Shown here piece after piece: positions 56,006 to 64,000 of a stretch of 64,000 nucleotides of DNA; the first letter of the stretch is position 1, and every line of letters starts with the position of its first letter. Source of the DNA: Desulfobacca sp. (lineage in GTDB: Bacteria; Desulfobacterota; Desulfobaccia; Desulfobaccales; Desulfobaccaceae); assembly GCA_020725545.1 (NCBI GenBank), contig DYEV01000003.1, forward strand, positions 112,998-176,997, given 5' to 3'. The position numbers were made by a program, and so were the translations under genes. The notes under the pieces are model-generated. The model made no database searches. It had not been told where the DNA came from and saw nothing but the letters and a program-made list of their open reading frames with translations.

Positions 56006-56647
56006 TTAGAGAAAGCCTTGCTGCAAGGCATACTTAACCAGATCGGCGGTGCGCCGGATATGCAATTTGCGCATGAGGTTGGCCCGGTGGTTCTGGACGG
56101 TCCGCAGGCTAATATAGAGCATTTCGGCAATTTCTTTGCTGGTCTTGCCCTCGGCCAGGAGTTTGAGGACCTCTTTTTCCCGGTGAGTCAGAACCTCTTT
56201 GGCCTCGCCCCCCGGCTCCTGGCGGCGGCGCAGGAGATCAGGGACGATTTCCCCGATCTGCGGAGAGAGATAGCTGCGGCCAACCCGCAGGCGCTGCACC
56301 GCCTGGACCAGCTCCGGATCGGCCTCCTGTTTCAGCAGGTAGCCGGCAGCGCCCGCGGCCAGGGCTTGGGAGAGATATGCCGGTTCCTTGTGCATGGTCA
56401 ACATAAGGATCTGGGTCTGAGGGCAGAGCTTTTTTATCTCCCGGATGGCCTCCAGCCCCCGCAAAGCGGGCATAGAGATATCCAGCAGGACTAAGTCGGG
56501 GGTGACCGTCTTCAGCAACTCCAGCAGGGCCAGGCCATCGGCAGCCTCACCGACCACTGTCACACCCTCCATTTCTTCCAGGATCCGACGCACCCCGCCC
56601 CGGAACAGGGCATGATCATCCGCCAAGACAACCCGATAGTGCGGCAT
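56006..56647 (-). CDS. LuxR/NarL-family response regulator
   Basis: A 213-residue transcription regulator. The receiver has Asp56 in DLVLLDISMPALRGLEAIREI and the linker leads to a LuxR helix-turn-helix (VLTHREKEVLKLLAEGKTSK, IAEMLYISLRTVQNHRANLM). Its receiver is close in sequence to the stand-alone one at 55339 (both have ...LDISMP... and LTMHK). No histidine kinase is nearby, so it is an orphan regulator. The ATG at 56647 is the only supported start. Confidence 0.93.
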   Translation of the reverse strand: MPHYRVVLADDHALFRGGVRRILEEMEGVTVVGEAADGLALLELLKTVTPDLVLLDISMPALRGLEAIREIKKLCPQTQILMLTMHKEPAYLSQALAAGAAGYLLKQEADPELVQAVQRLRVGRSYLSPQIGEIVPDLLRRRQEPGGEAKEVLTHREKEVLKLLAEGKTSKEIAEMLYISLRTVQNHRANLMRKLHIRRTADLVKYALQQGFL

Positions 56648-57245
56648 AGATCTCTGTGCACCTCCAAGGCAACAAGCCCGTCAATCGCCAAGCGTGACGC
56701 CAAACAGCAGGACGGTCTAGCTGCGATCGGCCTGCCAGCAACCGCAGTCCTCTCCCCGCAGGGGTTGGCACAACATTCATTTATATCTAATGCTTATAAT
56801 TATAACCATATTATTGGCAAACATATTAAGATTAATAGAAAAAGCAAATTATAAAATTTAAGTTAATTTTTTTATGTTAACATCTTGTTTGAATATAGTT
56901 ATTATTATATTATAGAAACAATTCTTTTAGCCACGGAAGGCTCAGCCGCGGAGAGTTTTTTTGACGAAAGATCTTTCGGCAGCTTCCCAGGCGAGGTTTT
57001 TTCCCTCCTGTTGACGCCTCCAGCTCCGTTTGGGCAACTGCGCACCCAAGGGCCGTACCATGCCGCCGATGACAGGGCCAGACCCCAGCCAGACCAAAGT
57101 TCTGGAAACAGGCTGTTGCCCCCCAGCAGATATTGCATTGCACTCCTGGCAGTATCATAAAATCAGCGGTAGGCAACCGTTATTCTGGGCAACATCTTAA
57201 CCGGACGTTAGGCAACGAGCATCAGGAGCCAGCGAGGTGGGCATT
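56648..57245. other. AT-rich spacer upstream of the FecR-TPR gene
   Basis: About 150 bases from 56780 are strongly AT-rich (runs such as TTATAATTATAACC and TTAATTTTTTTATG) in an otherwise GC-rich window; TATAAT occurs at 56795-56800 without a matching -35. A perfect 14-base palindrome CGAAAGATCTTTCG lies at 56963-56976. The region probably holds the FecR-gene promoter and could be a silencer-protein target. No gene is visible. Confidence 0.5.
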
Positions 57246-60200
57246 ATGGACGTTAGGCTCGGGGTCAGATGCCTTGTTGGCGTGTTCCTGGTCATCTGCG
57301 TGGCTTGGGCCAACGCAGCCTGGGCCGTGCCGCCTCTGGCCGGAAAGCTGGTTTTTGTGCAGGGGGCGGTAACCATGCGCCGCGGCGGCGTGGGAGACTG
57401 GCAGCCGGCCCAAGTGGAGCAGGCCATCTACCAGGGAGACGAAGTCAAGACCGGCGCGGCTTCCCGGGCCGCCATTCTCAGTCTGGACGAAAGCCAGGTA
57501 AACCTTCATGAAAATACCATCCTGACCTTCCGCAGCGTCGTGCCCTCGCCCCGTCTGCGCTTAGGAGAAACCATTCCCAGCGCCCTGGAACGGATCCCGC
57601 GCAGCCTGTACCGCCTGTTGCGGGGTGAGATCTGGCTGCGCAACAACAAAGAGGAATTCCGCTTTGAGATGGAGACGCCGGCGGTTACCGCCACCATTCG
57701 CGGCACCGAGTTCACGGCCCGGGTGCAGGCGGATGGGACCACGGTCATCGCCTTATTGGATGGCCAACTGTTCTTGTCTAATGCCCATGGTGAGCTGATC
57801 CTGACGGCCGGTGAGGAAGGGATTACCCGCCTGGGGCAGGCACCCGCCAAGCGTCTGCTGGTACAGCCCACCGATGCGGTGCAATGGGTCCTCTCCTACC
57901 CGGGAGTGTTGAGCTATCGGGACCTGCCCCTCTCCGGGCCCGGGACCGGCGGTCTGGGTGCGGCCTTTGCCGCTTATGATCAGGGACGGCTGGCGGAGGC
58001 CGAAGACTTGGCCAAGCAGGTGTCGGCGTCCCACCGGGATTCCGGCCTGGCCCTTAGCCTCTTGGGCTGGATCAGCCTGCAGCGTCATCGACCCCAGGAA
58101 GCCTCGACGTATTTCAGCCGGGTGGCCAATCCCGATTGGCGGGGTGTGGCCGGGCAGGCCCTGGCCCGCTATCGCCTGAGCGATGCCGTGGGCGCTTATG
58201 AGTTGGTCCGCCAGGCCAAGCTACCGTCACCCAGCCCCGCCTCTTTTCGCCTTGTGGCCGGATTTCTCAGCCTCATGGTGGGACAGGTGACCGAAGCCCA
58301 GAGTCTGCTGGGCGGGGTGGCGGCCCAAGGGACCACCGCCGCGGCCGTGGCTAACTCGTTCTTGGCTCAGATCGCCTTGGCCCAAAACCACAAAGAAACC
58401 GCCCAGCGACTGGCCTTTGGGGCGGTAAGCCAGGCCCCGGACTCGCCCCTGGCCCATCTCACCCTGGGCTTGGTGCATCTGGCCTCCTTTGCGCAGCAGG
58501 CCGCCCGCCGGGAGTTTGAGCGGACAGTGGCCCTGGATCCGAATCTCGTGGAGGCTTATCTCTATCTGACCCGGCTGGCCTTGGGCAGTGACCACCTGCG
58601 CCTGGCTTGGCAGACCATCGGCACGGCCCTGCGCCTGGCACCCCAGGAAGCCGAAGTCCTCTCCCTGGCAGGGATGGTGCGCCTGGCTTTCCGGGACTTT
58701 ACCGGTGCTCTGCCCTTATTGCAGCAGGCCGTAGCGGCCAGCCCGCGATTGGGCGAACCTCACATCGGCCTGGCCATTTACCATTTCCGCTACCGCCAGA
58801 GCGACCAGGCACTCACCGCCATGCTCACGGCCACGCTCCTGGACCCCCGGGTGTCGGCGTATCAGAGCCAGTTGGGCCGGGCCCTCTACCAGGTGCGGGC
58901 CTTTGGCAAGTCTCTGGATGTCTATGATTACGCCAAAAAGTTGGATCCCCTGGACCCCACGCCCTATCTTTACAAAGGGTTGGCCCTGACGGACCTGAAC
59001 CGCCCCGGGGAGGCCATCCAGGAACTCAACCGCTCCATCGAACTCAATGATAATGTGGCCATGTTCCGGTCCCGTAGTCTGCTGGATCGGGACCTGGCGG
59101 TGCGCAACACCAGTCTGGCCAAGGCCTATCAACAGTTGGGGCTGACCGAATGGGCCTGGAGCAAGGCCGTCACTGCGGTGCAACACAAACCCTTTGACAG
59201 TTCGGCCCATCTCTTCCTGCGGGATGTGATTCTGGCAGCCCGGGCCAGCTCCGAAGCCCCTTTCCTGACCGGCGGCCTGCTCTTCGCCACGCAAGTGGCT
59301 GAGGGCGCCTTGTATCGCCTTCTGTCGCCGGCCAACCAGAACACCTTCAGCCACCTGCAGTTGGAGGGGACCGAAGCTCTGGGCCTGACCAATGATTTCA
59401 CGCCCATGTTCGAAATGCCCTATCTGCGTTTGGGGGGCGCCGTCGGTATCGGGGCTGGCGAGGGGAGCACCTTCGGGCAAAACTACCAGGCGCTTGCCTA
59501 TGGCGGCACCCCGGGGCTGGCCGGGGAGGTTTTCGGCAAGTTTATCGACGACCAACGCCTCAACTGGCCCACCAACCCCCAGACCACCTCTTTCCACGGG
59601 GCCCATCGCCTCACCGATGTGGAAGCGGGCGGCAAATGGGAACCCACCGTGCATGGCACCTTCACCGGCTTTTTTGAACAGATGGCCGGCCAGGATACTG
59701 CCAGAATCGCGGGACATCTCCTTGACCCCGGCATGGGAGTCCTGCCCCTATACACTGCGGCCGGCGTCAAGCAGCGCACCCAATTCTATGAAATGGCCTA
59801 TTACCATCGCTGGCGGCCGGAAACCGCCTCGCTGGTCTATTATACCCATCGCAACTATCCCATTCACTTCAATAATACCGCGCTCCTGCTTCTCCCGGGC
59901 TTTGCTTTTGATCAGTACTTAAGCCAGACCTATGACCTGGAAAGCCATAATGTGCAGGTGCAGCAGCACCAGCAGTTTTCCTGGCTGGGGCGCCACAACC
60001 TGATCGCCGGGTTTGATTACTTTACCGTGCCGGGCGTCAGCCAGCGACGCCAGCTCAGCGACCCCTTGAGGGCGACTTCCTTTGATTACCAGTCCCCCCA
60101 TTGGAATTATAGTTTCTATCTTCTGGATTATTGGCGGCCGTGGTCGAATCTGGTGGTCGAGATGCGGCTGGTCAAAGACTTCTTAAAAGGGGTGCGCTTC

Positions 60201-60953
60201 GGTTACCAGGAAAATATTTATCGTTCCAGTTGGAATCCCAGTTTAGGGATCAGTTATCAGTTCAGGGCAAACGGTACCCTGCACGTCCTCTCCGGCATGG
60301 TGGGCCGCAGCCTGAATACCCACCTGATCACGCAGCCCCTGCTGCTCCCCGCCCTGGTGGCCGGCTTCCCCTGGGCGCTGGATACCCAGGTCGGGGCTGA
60401 GATGCGCCAGTCTGGGGCTTCCTGGGAGGCCCAATGGGATAGCCGCACCTTCACCGTCCTGCGCCTGCAAGCCCTGAGGATCGCCACGCCGACCTTCGAC
60501 TCGGACACCGCCCTCCCCATCTGCCGGACTTGGCGGAGATATGCCGCGTCTGTCGTGGTCAACCGCATCCTGGCCGGTTCCTTGGGGTTGTCCGCGGGCT
60601 TTCTGGGAAAACGGGTGCTCCCAGACGGCAGTTATGAGGACGAGGGGCTCAAGGCCTTCACTGAAATCAATGCTTTTCTCGGTCTGGCCTACCTGCACCA
60701 GCAGGGGTGGCTGGCCCGCCTGAAACCTATGATTATCCAGCAGTATGGCAACAATCCCGGCCACCAGGCCGATAGTCCGGCGGTGCTTCTCAACCTCACC
60801 CTGGGGCGAGAATTTCCCCAGAAACGGGGTTTCGCCCTGGTGGAAGTGCAGAATGTCTTCAACCGGCGACCCTTTTATGCCCTGGAGCCTTACCGGGATC
60901 TGGAGTTTGCCAATCAGCGGCGGTTCCTGGTCAGGGTGGGTCTATTTTTTTAA
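57246..60953 (+). CDS. FecR-TPR-outer membrane beta-barrel fusion protein
   Basis: A 1235-residue exported protein. After a signal peptide (VGVFLVICVAWANAAWAV) comes a FecR-like domain (residues about 30-190: AGKLVFVQGAVTMRRGGVGD, then TPAVTATIRGTEFTARVQ). Residues 230-650 are tetratricopeptide repeats, and the last 550 residues have the strand pattern of an outer-membrane beta-barrel, ending in Phe (RRFLVRVGLFF) as barrels do. The start ATG 57246 follows GCGAGGTGGGC; the GTG nine bases earlier is less likely. FecR proteins usually sense outer-membrane signals, but fusion to TPR and barrel points to a secretion or assembly platform at the surface. It heads a row with a 156-residue protein and a radical SAM protein. 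Confidence 0.85.
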   Translation: MDVRLGVRCLVGVFLVICVAWANAAWAVPPLAGKLVFVQGAVTMRRGGVGDWQPAQVEQAIYQGDEVKTGAASRAAILSLDESQVNLHENTILTFRSVVPSPRLRLGETIPSALERIPRSLYRLLRGEIWLRNNKEEFRFEMETPAVTATIRGTEFTARVQADGTTVIALLDGQLFLSNAHGELILTAGEEGITRLGQAPAKRLLVQPTDAVQWVLSYPGVLSYRDLPLSGPGTGGLGAAFAAYDQGRLAEAEDLAKQVSASHRDSGLALSLLGWISLQRHRPQEASTYFSRVANPDWRGVAGQALARYRLSDAVGAYELVRQAKLPSPSPASFRLVAGFLSLMVGQVTEAQSLLGGVAAQGTTAAAVANSFLAQIALAQNHKETAQRLAFGAVSQAPDSPLAHLTLGLVHLASFAQQAARREFERTVALDPNLVEAYLYLTRLALGSDHLRLAWQTIGTALRLAPQEAEVLSLAGMVRLAFRDFTGALPLLQQAVAASPRLGEPHIGLAIYHFRYRQSDQALTAMLTATLLDPRVSAYQSQLGRALYQVRAFGKSLDVYDYAKKLDPLDPTPYLYKGLALTDLNRPGEAIQELNRSIELNDNVAMFRSRSLLDRDLAVRNTSLAKAYQQLGLTEWAWSKAVTAVQHKPFDSSAHLFLRDVILAARASSEAPFLTGGLLFATQVAEGALYRLLSPANQNTFSHLQLEGTEALGLTNDFTPMFEMPYLRLGGAVGIGAGEGSTFGQNYQALAYGGTPGLAGEVFGKFIDDQRLNWPTNPQTTSFHGAHRLTDVEAGGKWEPTVHGTFTGFFEQMAGQDTARIAGHLLDPGMGVLPLYTAAGVKQRTQFYEMAYYHRWRPETASLVYYTHRNYPIHFNNTALLLLPGFAFDQYLSQTYDLESHNVQVQQHQQFSWLGRHNLIAGFDYFTVPGVSQRRQLSDPLRATSFDYQSPHWNYSFYLLDYWRPWSNLVVEMRLVKDFLKGVRFGYQENIYRSSWNPSLGISYQFRANGTLHVLSGMVGRSLNTHLITQPLLLPALVAGFPWALDTQVGAEMRQSGASWEAQWDSRTFTVLRLQALRIATPTFDSDTALPICRTWRRYAASVVVNRILAGSLGLSAGFLGKRVLPDGSYEDEGLKAFTEINAFLGLAYLHQQGWLARLKPMIIQQYGNNPGHQADSPAVLLNLTLGREFPQKRGFALVEVQNVFNRRPFYALEPYRDLEFANQRRFLVRVGLFF

Positions 60954-61053
60954 AAAGAGGTGCGGTCTCCGGCTGCGGCCTGACCCAGTAGAGGACGATT
61001 TGCGGCAATCCTGCCCCCCAACCGTTGCTACCGGCACAGGGAGGAAAAGAACT

Positions 61054-61524
61054 ATGCCACGGTATGAATTGCAGCCCAACTGTCTTTTTGTGGATGCCTT
61101 TAACCTGGAGAAATTGGATTTGGGCAACCTCGAACGGGCCCCCGAGATTACCCCCGCGCCCCATATCCTGGACAAACGCCGACTGCCGGTGGTTTGCCTG
61201 GAACTGGATGATGTGGCCGGTTTTATTACCCGCTTTATCGTCCAGGGCGTAGAGACGGAATGTCTCCTGCCCCAGATCATTGCCTCGGAATACAGCCTGA
61301 CGGTGGCCAAGGCAGTCCAGGAAGTGCAATCCGTGTTGGCCCTCATCGGCAATTTTCTCAGGCCACGGCAGACTGTCAGGCCTTATCAGAGCTCGACCCG
61401 CATCCCAGAGGTAAATCTGGAAAATCTTGCCATAGACGAGCAGTACAAACCCCACCCCGGAGTCTATGAGCTAAACTTTCGGGTCAACTTGCTGGTGTTA
61501 GGGGGGTTTAAGTTGCCGCTATGA
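61054..61524 (+). CDS. Unknown 156-residue protein coupled to a radical SAM gene
   Basis: Starts MPRYELQPNCLFVDAFNLEK and contains GNLERAPEITPAP, CLELDDVAGFITRFIVQGVE and GVYELNFRVNLLVLGGFKLPL. AGGGAGG lies 9 bases before the ATG. It shows no signal peptide and no domain I recognise; the mixture of short strands and Pro-rich loops suggests a compact beta fold. Its stop overlaps the radical SAM start by four bases, so the two are translated together; it may be a partner or substrate of that enzyme. Confidence 0.75.
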   Translation: MPRYELQPNCLFVDAFNLEKLDLGNLERAPEITPAPHILDKRRLPVVCLELDDVAGFITRFIVQGVETECLLPQIIASEYSLTVAKAVQEVQSVLALIGNFLRPRQTVRPYQSSTRIPEVNLENLAIDEQYKPHPGVYELNFRVNLLVLGGFKLPL

Positions 61525-62537
61525 GGATTTTGGCTCTGGAACTGACCAATCAGTGCAACCGGACCTGCCAGCATTGCTTTCGCAACAAGGCCGACCCCCC
61601 CGGGTCATTGCCGTTGGCAGTGGCTGAGAACATTTTGGCCCAGGCCAAAGCGTTGGGTTTCAAAATGGTCTGCCTCACCGGCGGCGAGGTGGCTTTATAT
61701 CCCCACCTGGCGGACGTGCTGGGATTTCTAGCCGAACAAGGCTTGACCTTTTCCCTGGTCACCAATGGCTACCGGTTTCCCGAAGCGGTTCTGCCCTTGC
61801 TTCTGGAACCCGCGGCGAGGACGCGGCTTGGCAGCGTCTCTTTCAGCCTGGATGGCGCCACTGCCGCCACGCATGACGGTCTGCGGGGTCCCCGGTCTTT
61901 TCGAGAAGTATTGGAAGCCATGACCTTATGTCAACAGCGTGGGCTGCCCTTGTATGTGAAAACGGTTTTGACGACAGCCAATCGGGAGGAGTTGACCGAC
62001 TTGGTGTTGTTGAGCGCCAGGCTGGGGGCGAGAGAACATGCCTTCCTTTACCCCTACCCCACTCCCGGTTTCATCCGGTCCGGGCTGCTGCCGGAGCCGG
62101 CTGAGGCCGAGGCCACGGTCCGTTGGCTGCAGGAAGAGCTCATGGGCATCACCCGCCAGGCGGTTGTCATCGAGGGGTATGCCATCAACGGGCCGCCCCT
62201 GAACTGTGGCCATCTGGTGGATTTTCTCAATGTGGATTTTCAAGGAAAGGTCGTCTTCTGCTGCACCCTTTCCCATATTAACCAAGGGGACGGCCGGCCC
62301 ACGACCTCGGGCGGAGAATTTCTCGCCGACCTGCACGAGGTTCCCCTGGCCGAGGCCGTAGTCAGACAATTTCATAAGGCGGCGGAGGTACTGACGGCCC
62401 GCCTGCAGTCTCCCAGCCGCCCCCACAGCCTCTCGCCGACGCCCTGCTTCTGGTGCCTGGCATACTTCGGCAAACTGGCCTGGCTGCACGAGTTCCCGGA
62501 CTCTCCCTGGCAGGCCTGGATCAGACCGTTGGCATGA
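61521..62537 (+). CDS. Radical SAM protein with SPASM/twitch-like C-terminus
   Basis: A 338-residue radical SAM enzyme: cluster Cys C12, C16 and C19 in LTNQCNRTCQHCF, GGE motif at 54-56, and a C-terminal auxiliary-cluster region with C229-x12-G242-x4-C247, C248, and a later CxxC (C309-x2-C312). That spacing follows the SPASM rule CX9-15GX4C, but the remaining SPASM Cys are fewer than usual, as in twitch domains. It probably modifies a protein or peptide, perhaps the 156-residue protein it is coupled to. No short precursor gene is visible nearby. Confidence 0.85.
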   Translation: MRILALELTNQCNRTCQHCFRNKADPPGSLPLAVAENILAQAKALGFKMVCLTGGEVALYPHLADVLGFLAEQGLTFSLVTNGYRFPEAVLPLLLEPAARTRLGSVSFSLDGATAATHDGLRGPRSFREVLEAMTLCQQRGLPLYVKTVLTTANREELTDLVLLSARLGAREHAFLYPYPTPGFIRSGLLPEPAEAEATVRWLQEELMGITRQAVVIEGYAINGPPLNCGHLVDFLNVDFQGKVVFCCTLSHINQGDGRPTTSGGEFLADLHEVPLAEAVVRQFHKAAEVLTARLQSPSRPHSLSPTPCFWCLAYFGKLAWLHEFPDSPWQAWIRPLA

Positions 62538-62618
62538 GGCGCGGCAATATTATTTGAGTTTTTTGTGATTTTTTGCGATAAAGTGGAGAAACCCCTATGA
62601 AATGATTAAATTATTTTT

Positions 62619-63920
62619 ATGCCCTTTAACATCCGCAAGACCGACATCTCATCGCCGTCGGGTGACCGTTGTCGCCAGGAGCTGAGCCCGTCGGCTGCCT
62701 GCCTGGCGGACGGAGCGCTGCCGCCTAGTTCCGTGGTTTCTGGGCCGCCGTCCAGACGACGTCGCGCCCGACTCTGGCTCATCCGGGGAATTTTCTTGGC
62801 CTGCGCCCCTGTGGCCCTGCTCCTGTTCCAGGCCGCGTCCTCTCCCAATTCCGGTGCGCGAACCGCAGAGTCAACCTTTCTCTCCCGCCTCAAAGACAGC
62901 CTGTTGACCAATCTCCTGTTGGGCCATGAAAGCGCTGTCTACAGCCTGGCCTTCAGCCCGGATGGCAAGACTCTGGCCTCGGCAGGGGCGGATAAGAACA
63001 TTTTCCTCTGGGACGTCACGGCGCGACGGCCTCTGACGATGTTGACACCCGTTGCCAAGATCGCCAGTCTGGCCTTCAGCCCGGATGGCACCACCCTAGT
63101 AATGGGATCCTGGGATGGTACGCTCCTTCTCTGGAATGCCAAAACTAAACAGATTTCTGGATCTCCCCTCACCGGTCACACCGATGCCATCTATCACCTG
63201 GCCTTTAGTCCAGACGGCCGGATCCTGGCCTCGGCCAGCGGCGACGGCACCATTATCTTGAGGGAGTTTCCCAGCGGCCGGCCCCTCGGGCCGCCACTCA
63301 AGGGTCACAGCCAATGGGTGGCGGCGTTGGCCTTCCGTCCCGATGGCCAAATCCTGGCTTCGGCCGGCGGTGATGGTCTGGTGATCCTCTGGGAAGTGGC
63401 CTCCCGACAGCGCCTCGGGGCTCCCCTGCAGGGCCATCGCGGTCCGGTGTTGTCGGTAGCCTTCAGCCCGGACGGCGCTCTCCTGGCCTCGGGGGGTGAT
63501 GACCAGAGGGTCATCCTCTGGGATAGCTTAGCCAAGCAGATCCGAGGCATTGTCCCGGAATTCGGCTCCGCGGTCCTCAGCCTGGCCTTCAGTCCCGACG
63601 ACCAGACGCTGGCGGTGGGGACCCTGCAGGAAACTATTTTCCTGTGGAATGTGGCTAGCCAGCAGATCATCGGCCCTCCTCTGAGCCGACACGCCGCCGC
63701 AGTCTTAAGTTTGGCCTTCAGCCCCGATGGCCAGATTCTGGCCTCTGCCAGCCAGGACAAGACTGTCATTCTCTGGGATCTGGGGAGGCGCTCCTGGCTG
63801 CTGCGGGCGTATAACACCCTTGGCAAGGATTGGCGCCGCCAATTGGAGGGACTTTTTTCCCGGTATGTCGATCGAGACCAACCCAAGGCGGAACCCCAAG
63901 TCGAGCGGGCCGGCAAGTAA
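62619..63920 (+). CDS. WD40-repeat membrane-anchored protein
   Basis: A 433-residue protein. A basic stretch (RRRRARLWLIR) and one transmembrane helix (GIFLACAPVALLLFQA, about residues 55-75) precede seven WD40 repeats, each with an AFSPDG motif and a terminal WD (for example NIFLWDV, LVILWEV, TVILWDL). These form one seven-bladed propeller, probably facing the periplasm. It would be a protein-interaction platform for the neighbouring envelope system. The start ATG 62619 has no close Shine-Dalgarno; a later internal start is possible. Confidence 0.85.
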   Translation: MPFNIRKTDISSPSGDRCRQELSPSAACLADGALPPSSVVSGPPSRRRRARLWLIRGIFLACAPVALLLFQAASSPNSGARTAESTFLSRLKDSLLTNLLLGHESAVYSLAFSPDGKTLASAGADKNIFLWDVTARRPLTMLTPVAKIASLAFSPDGTTLVMGSWDGTLLLWNAKTKQISGSPLTGHTDAIYHLAFSPDGRILASASGDGTIILREFPSGRPLGPPLKGHSQWVAALAFRPDGQILASAGGDGLVILWEVASRQRLGAPLQGHRGPVLSVAFSPDGALLASGGDDQRVILWDSLAKQIRGIVPEFGSAVLSLAFSPDDQTLAVGTLQETIFLWNVASQQIIGPPLSRHAAAVLSLAFSPDGQILASASQDKTVILWDLGRRSWLLRAYNTLGKDWRRQLEGLFSRYVDRDQPKAEPQVERAGK

Positions 63921-63932
63921 GGCCTGAAGACG

Positions 63933-64000
63933 CCGATCTGGGAAGCGGCGTTGCTTGCCGATCTGGGGAGCGGCGCTGCTTGCCGATCTGGGGAGCGGCG
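63933..64000 (+). repeat. 25-base tandem repeat at the window edge
   Basis: Two and a half copies of a 25-base unit (CCGATCTGGGGAGCGGCG plus CTGCTTG, with one or two changes) run to the end of the window: 63933-63957, 63958-63982 and 63983-64000. There are no spacers, so it is not a CRISPR array. The unit contains GCCG/CGGC and could fold into small hairpins. Its full length lies outside the window. Confidence 0.8.

Noticed and set aside
63933..64000. CRISPR array
   Set aside because: The units are directly adjacent without unique spacers, and no cas gene is in the window.

Overview
The window looks like a chromosomal segment of a GC-rich anaerobic bacterium of the Desulfobacterota (the former Deltaproteobacteria). 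Evidence is a CODH/ACS nickel-insertion ATPase (CooC type), a four-subunit 2-oxoacid:ferredoxin oxidoreductase, methylmalonyl-CoA epimerase, an AlaC-hom-apgM amino-acid set, Mla lipid transport and FecR/TPR outer-membrane proteins, and a probable selenoprotein. No rRNA, phage or IS element was seen, and the genus cannot be fixed from this sequence alone.

Layout. 0.3-2.0 kb: glnB and amt (minus strand) behind a sigma-54 promoter. 2.3-9.6 kb: an M23 peptidase, asnS, and the mfd-ppiC pair. 9.9-11.4 kb: mce, a TIM-barrel protein and csp. 11.7-14.3 kb: alaC-hom. 14.3-19.8 kb: an accessory block with tRNA-Pro, a C45-type hydrolase, an alpha/beta hydrolase, a cupin and a probable RiPP locus. That locus has a 20-residue Cys/Lys peptide gene with its own promoter and terminator, followed by a radical SAM/SPASM maturase with an apparent RRE domain. 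19.8-23.6 kb: apgM, an M24 peptidase, a thioesterase and cooC. 23.6-36.9 kb: a tryptophan operon with a classical leader peptide and attenuator (trpL, E, G, D, C, F, B, A). It is interrupted by korDABC, by a large secreted beta-helix-like membrane protein, and between trpC and trpF by a DsrE-family gene with an in-frame TGA and a SECIS-like hairpin. 37-42.5 kb: hslO, an SPFH protein, a nucleoside phosphorylase, a DUF1786 protein and an MBL hydrolase. 42.7-46.4 kb: aroK-aroC-tyrA-serS. 47-51.7 kb: a TPR lipoprotein, a LolA/B-like lipoprotein, a Mut7-C protein and three small proteins. 51.9-53.6 kb: mlaF and mlaE. 53.9-56.6 kb: small Cys-rich proteins and three receiver-domain proteins without a kinase. 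57.2-64 kb: a FecR-TPR-beta-barrel protein, an unknown 156-residue protein, a second radical SAM protein translationally coupled to it, and a WD40 membrane protein.

How the genes work together. Aromatic amino-acid synthesis dominates the middle (shikimate kinase, chorismate synthase, a TyrA-type dehydrogenase and the whole trp branch), with Trp-sensing attenuation. Nitrogen input (amt/glnB) is separately sigma-54 controlled. The two radical SAM loci and the DsrE selenoprotein are the least ordinary parts. Several families of short dispersed palindromic repeats lie in the intergenic spaces.
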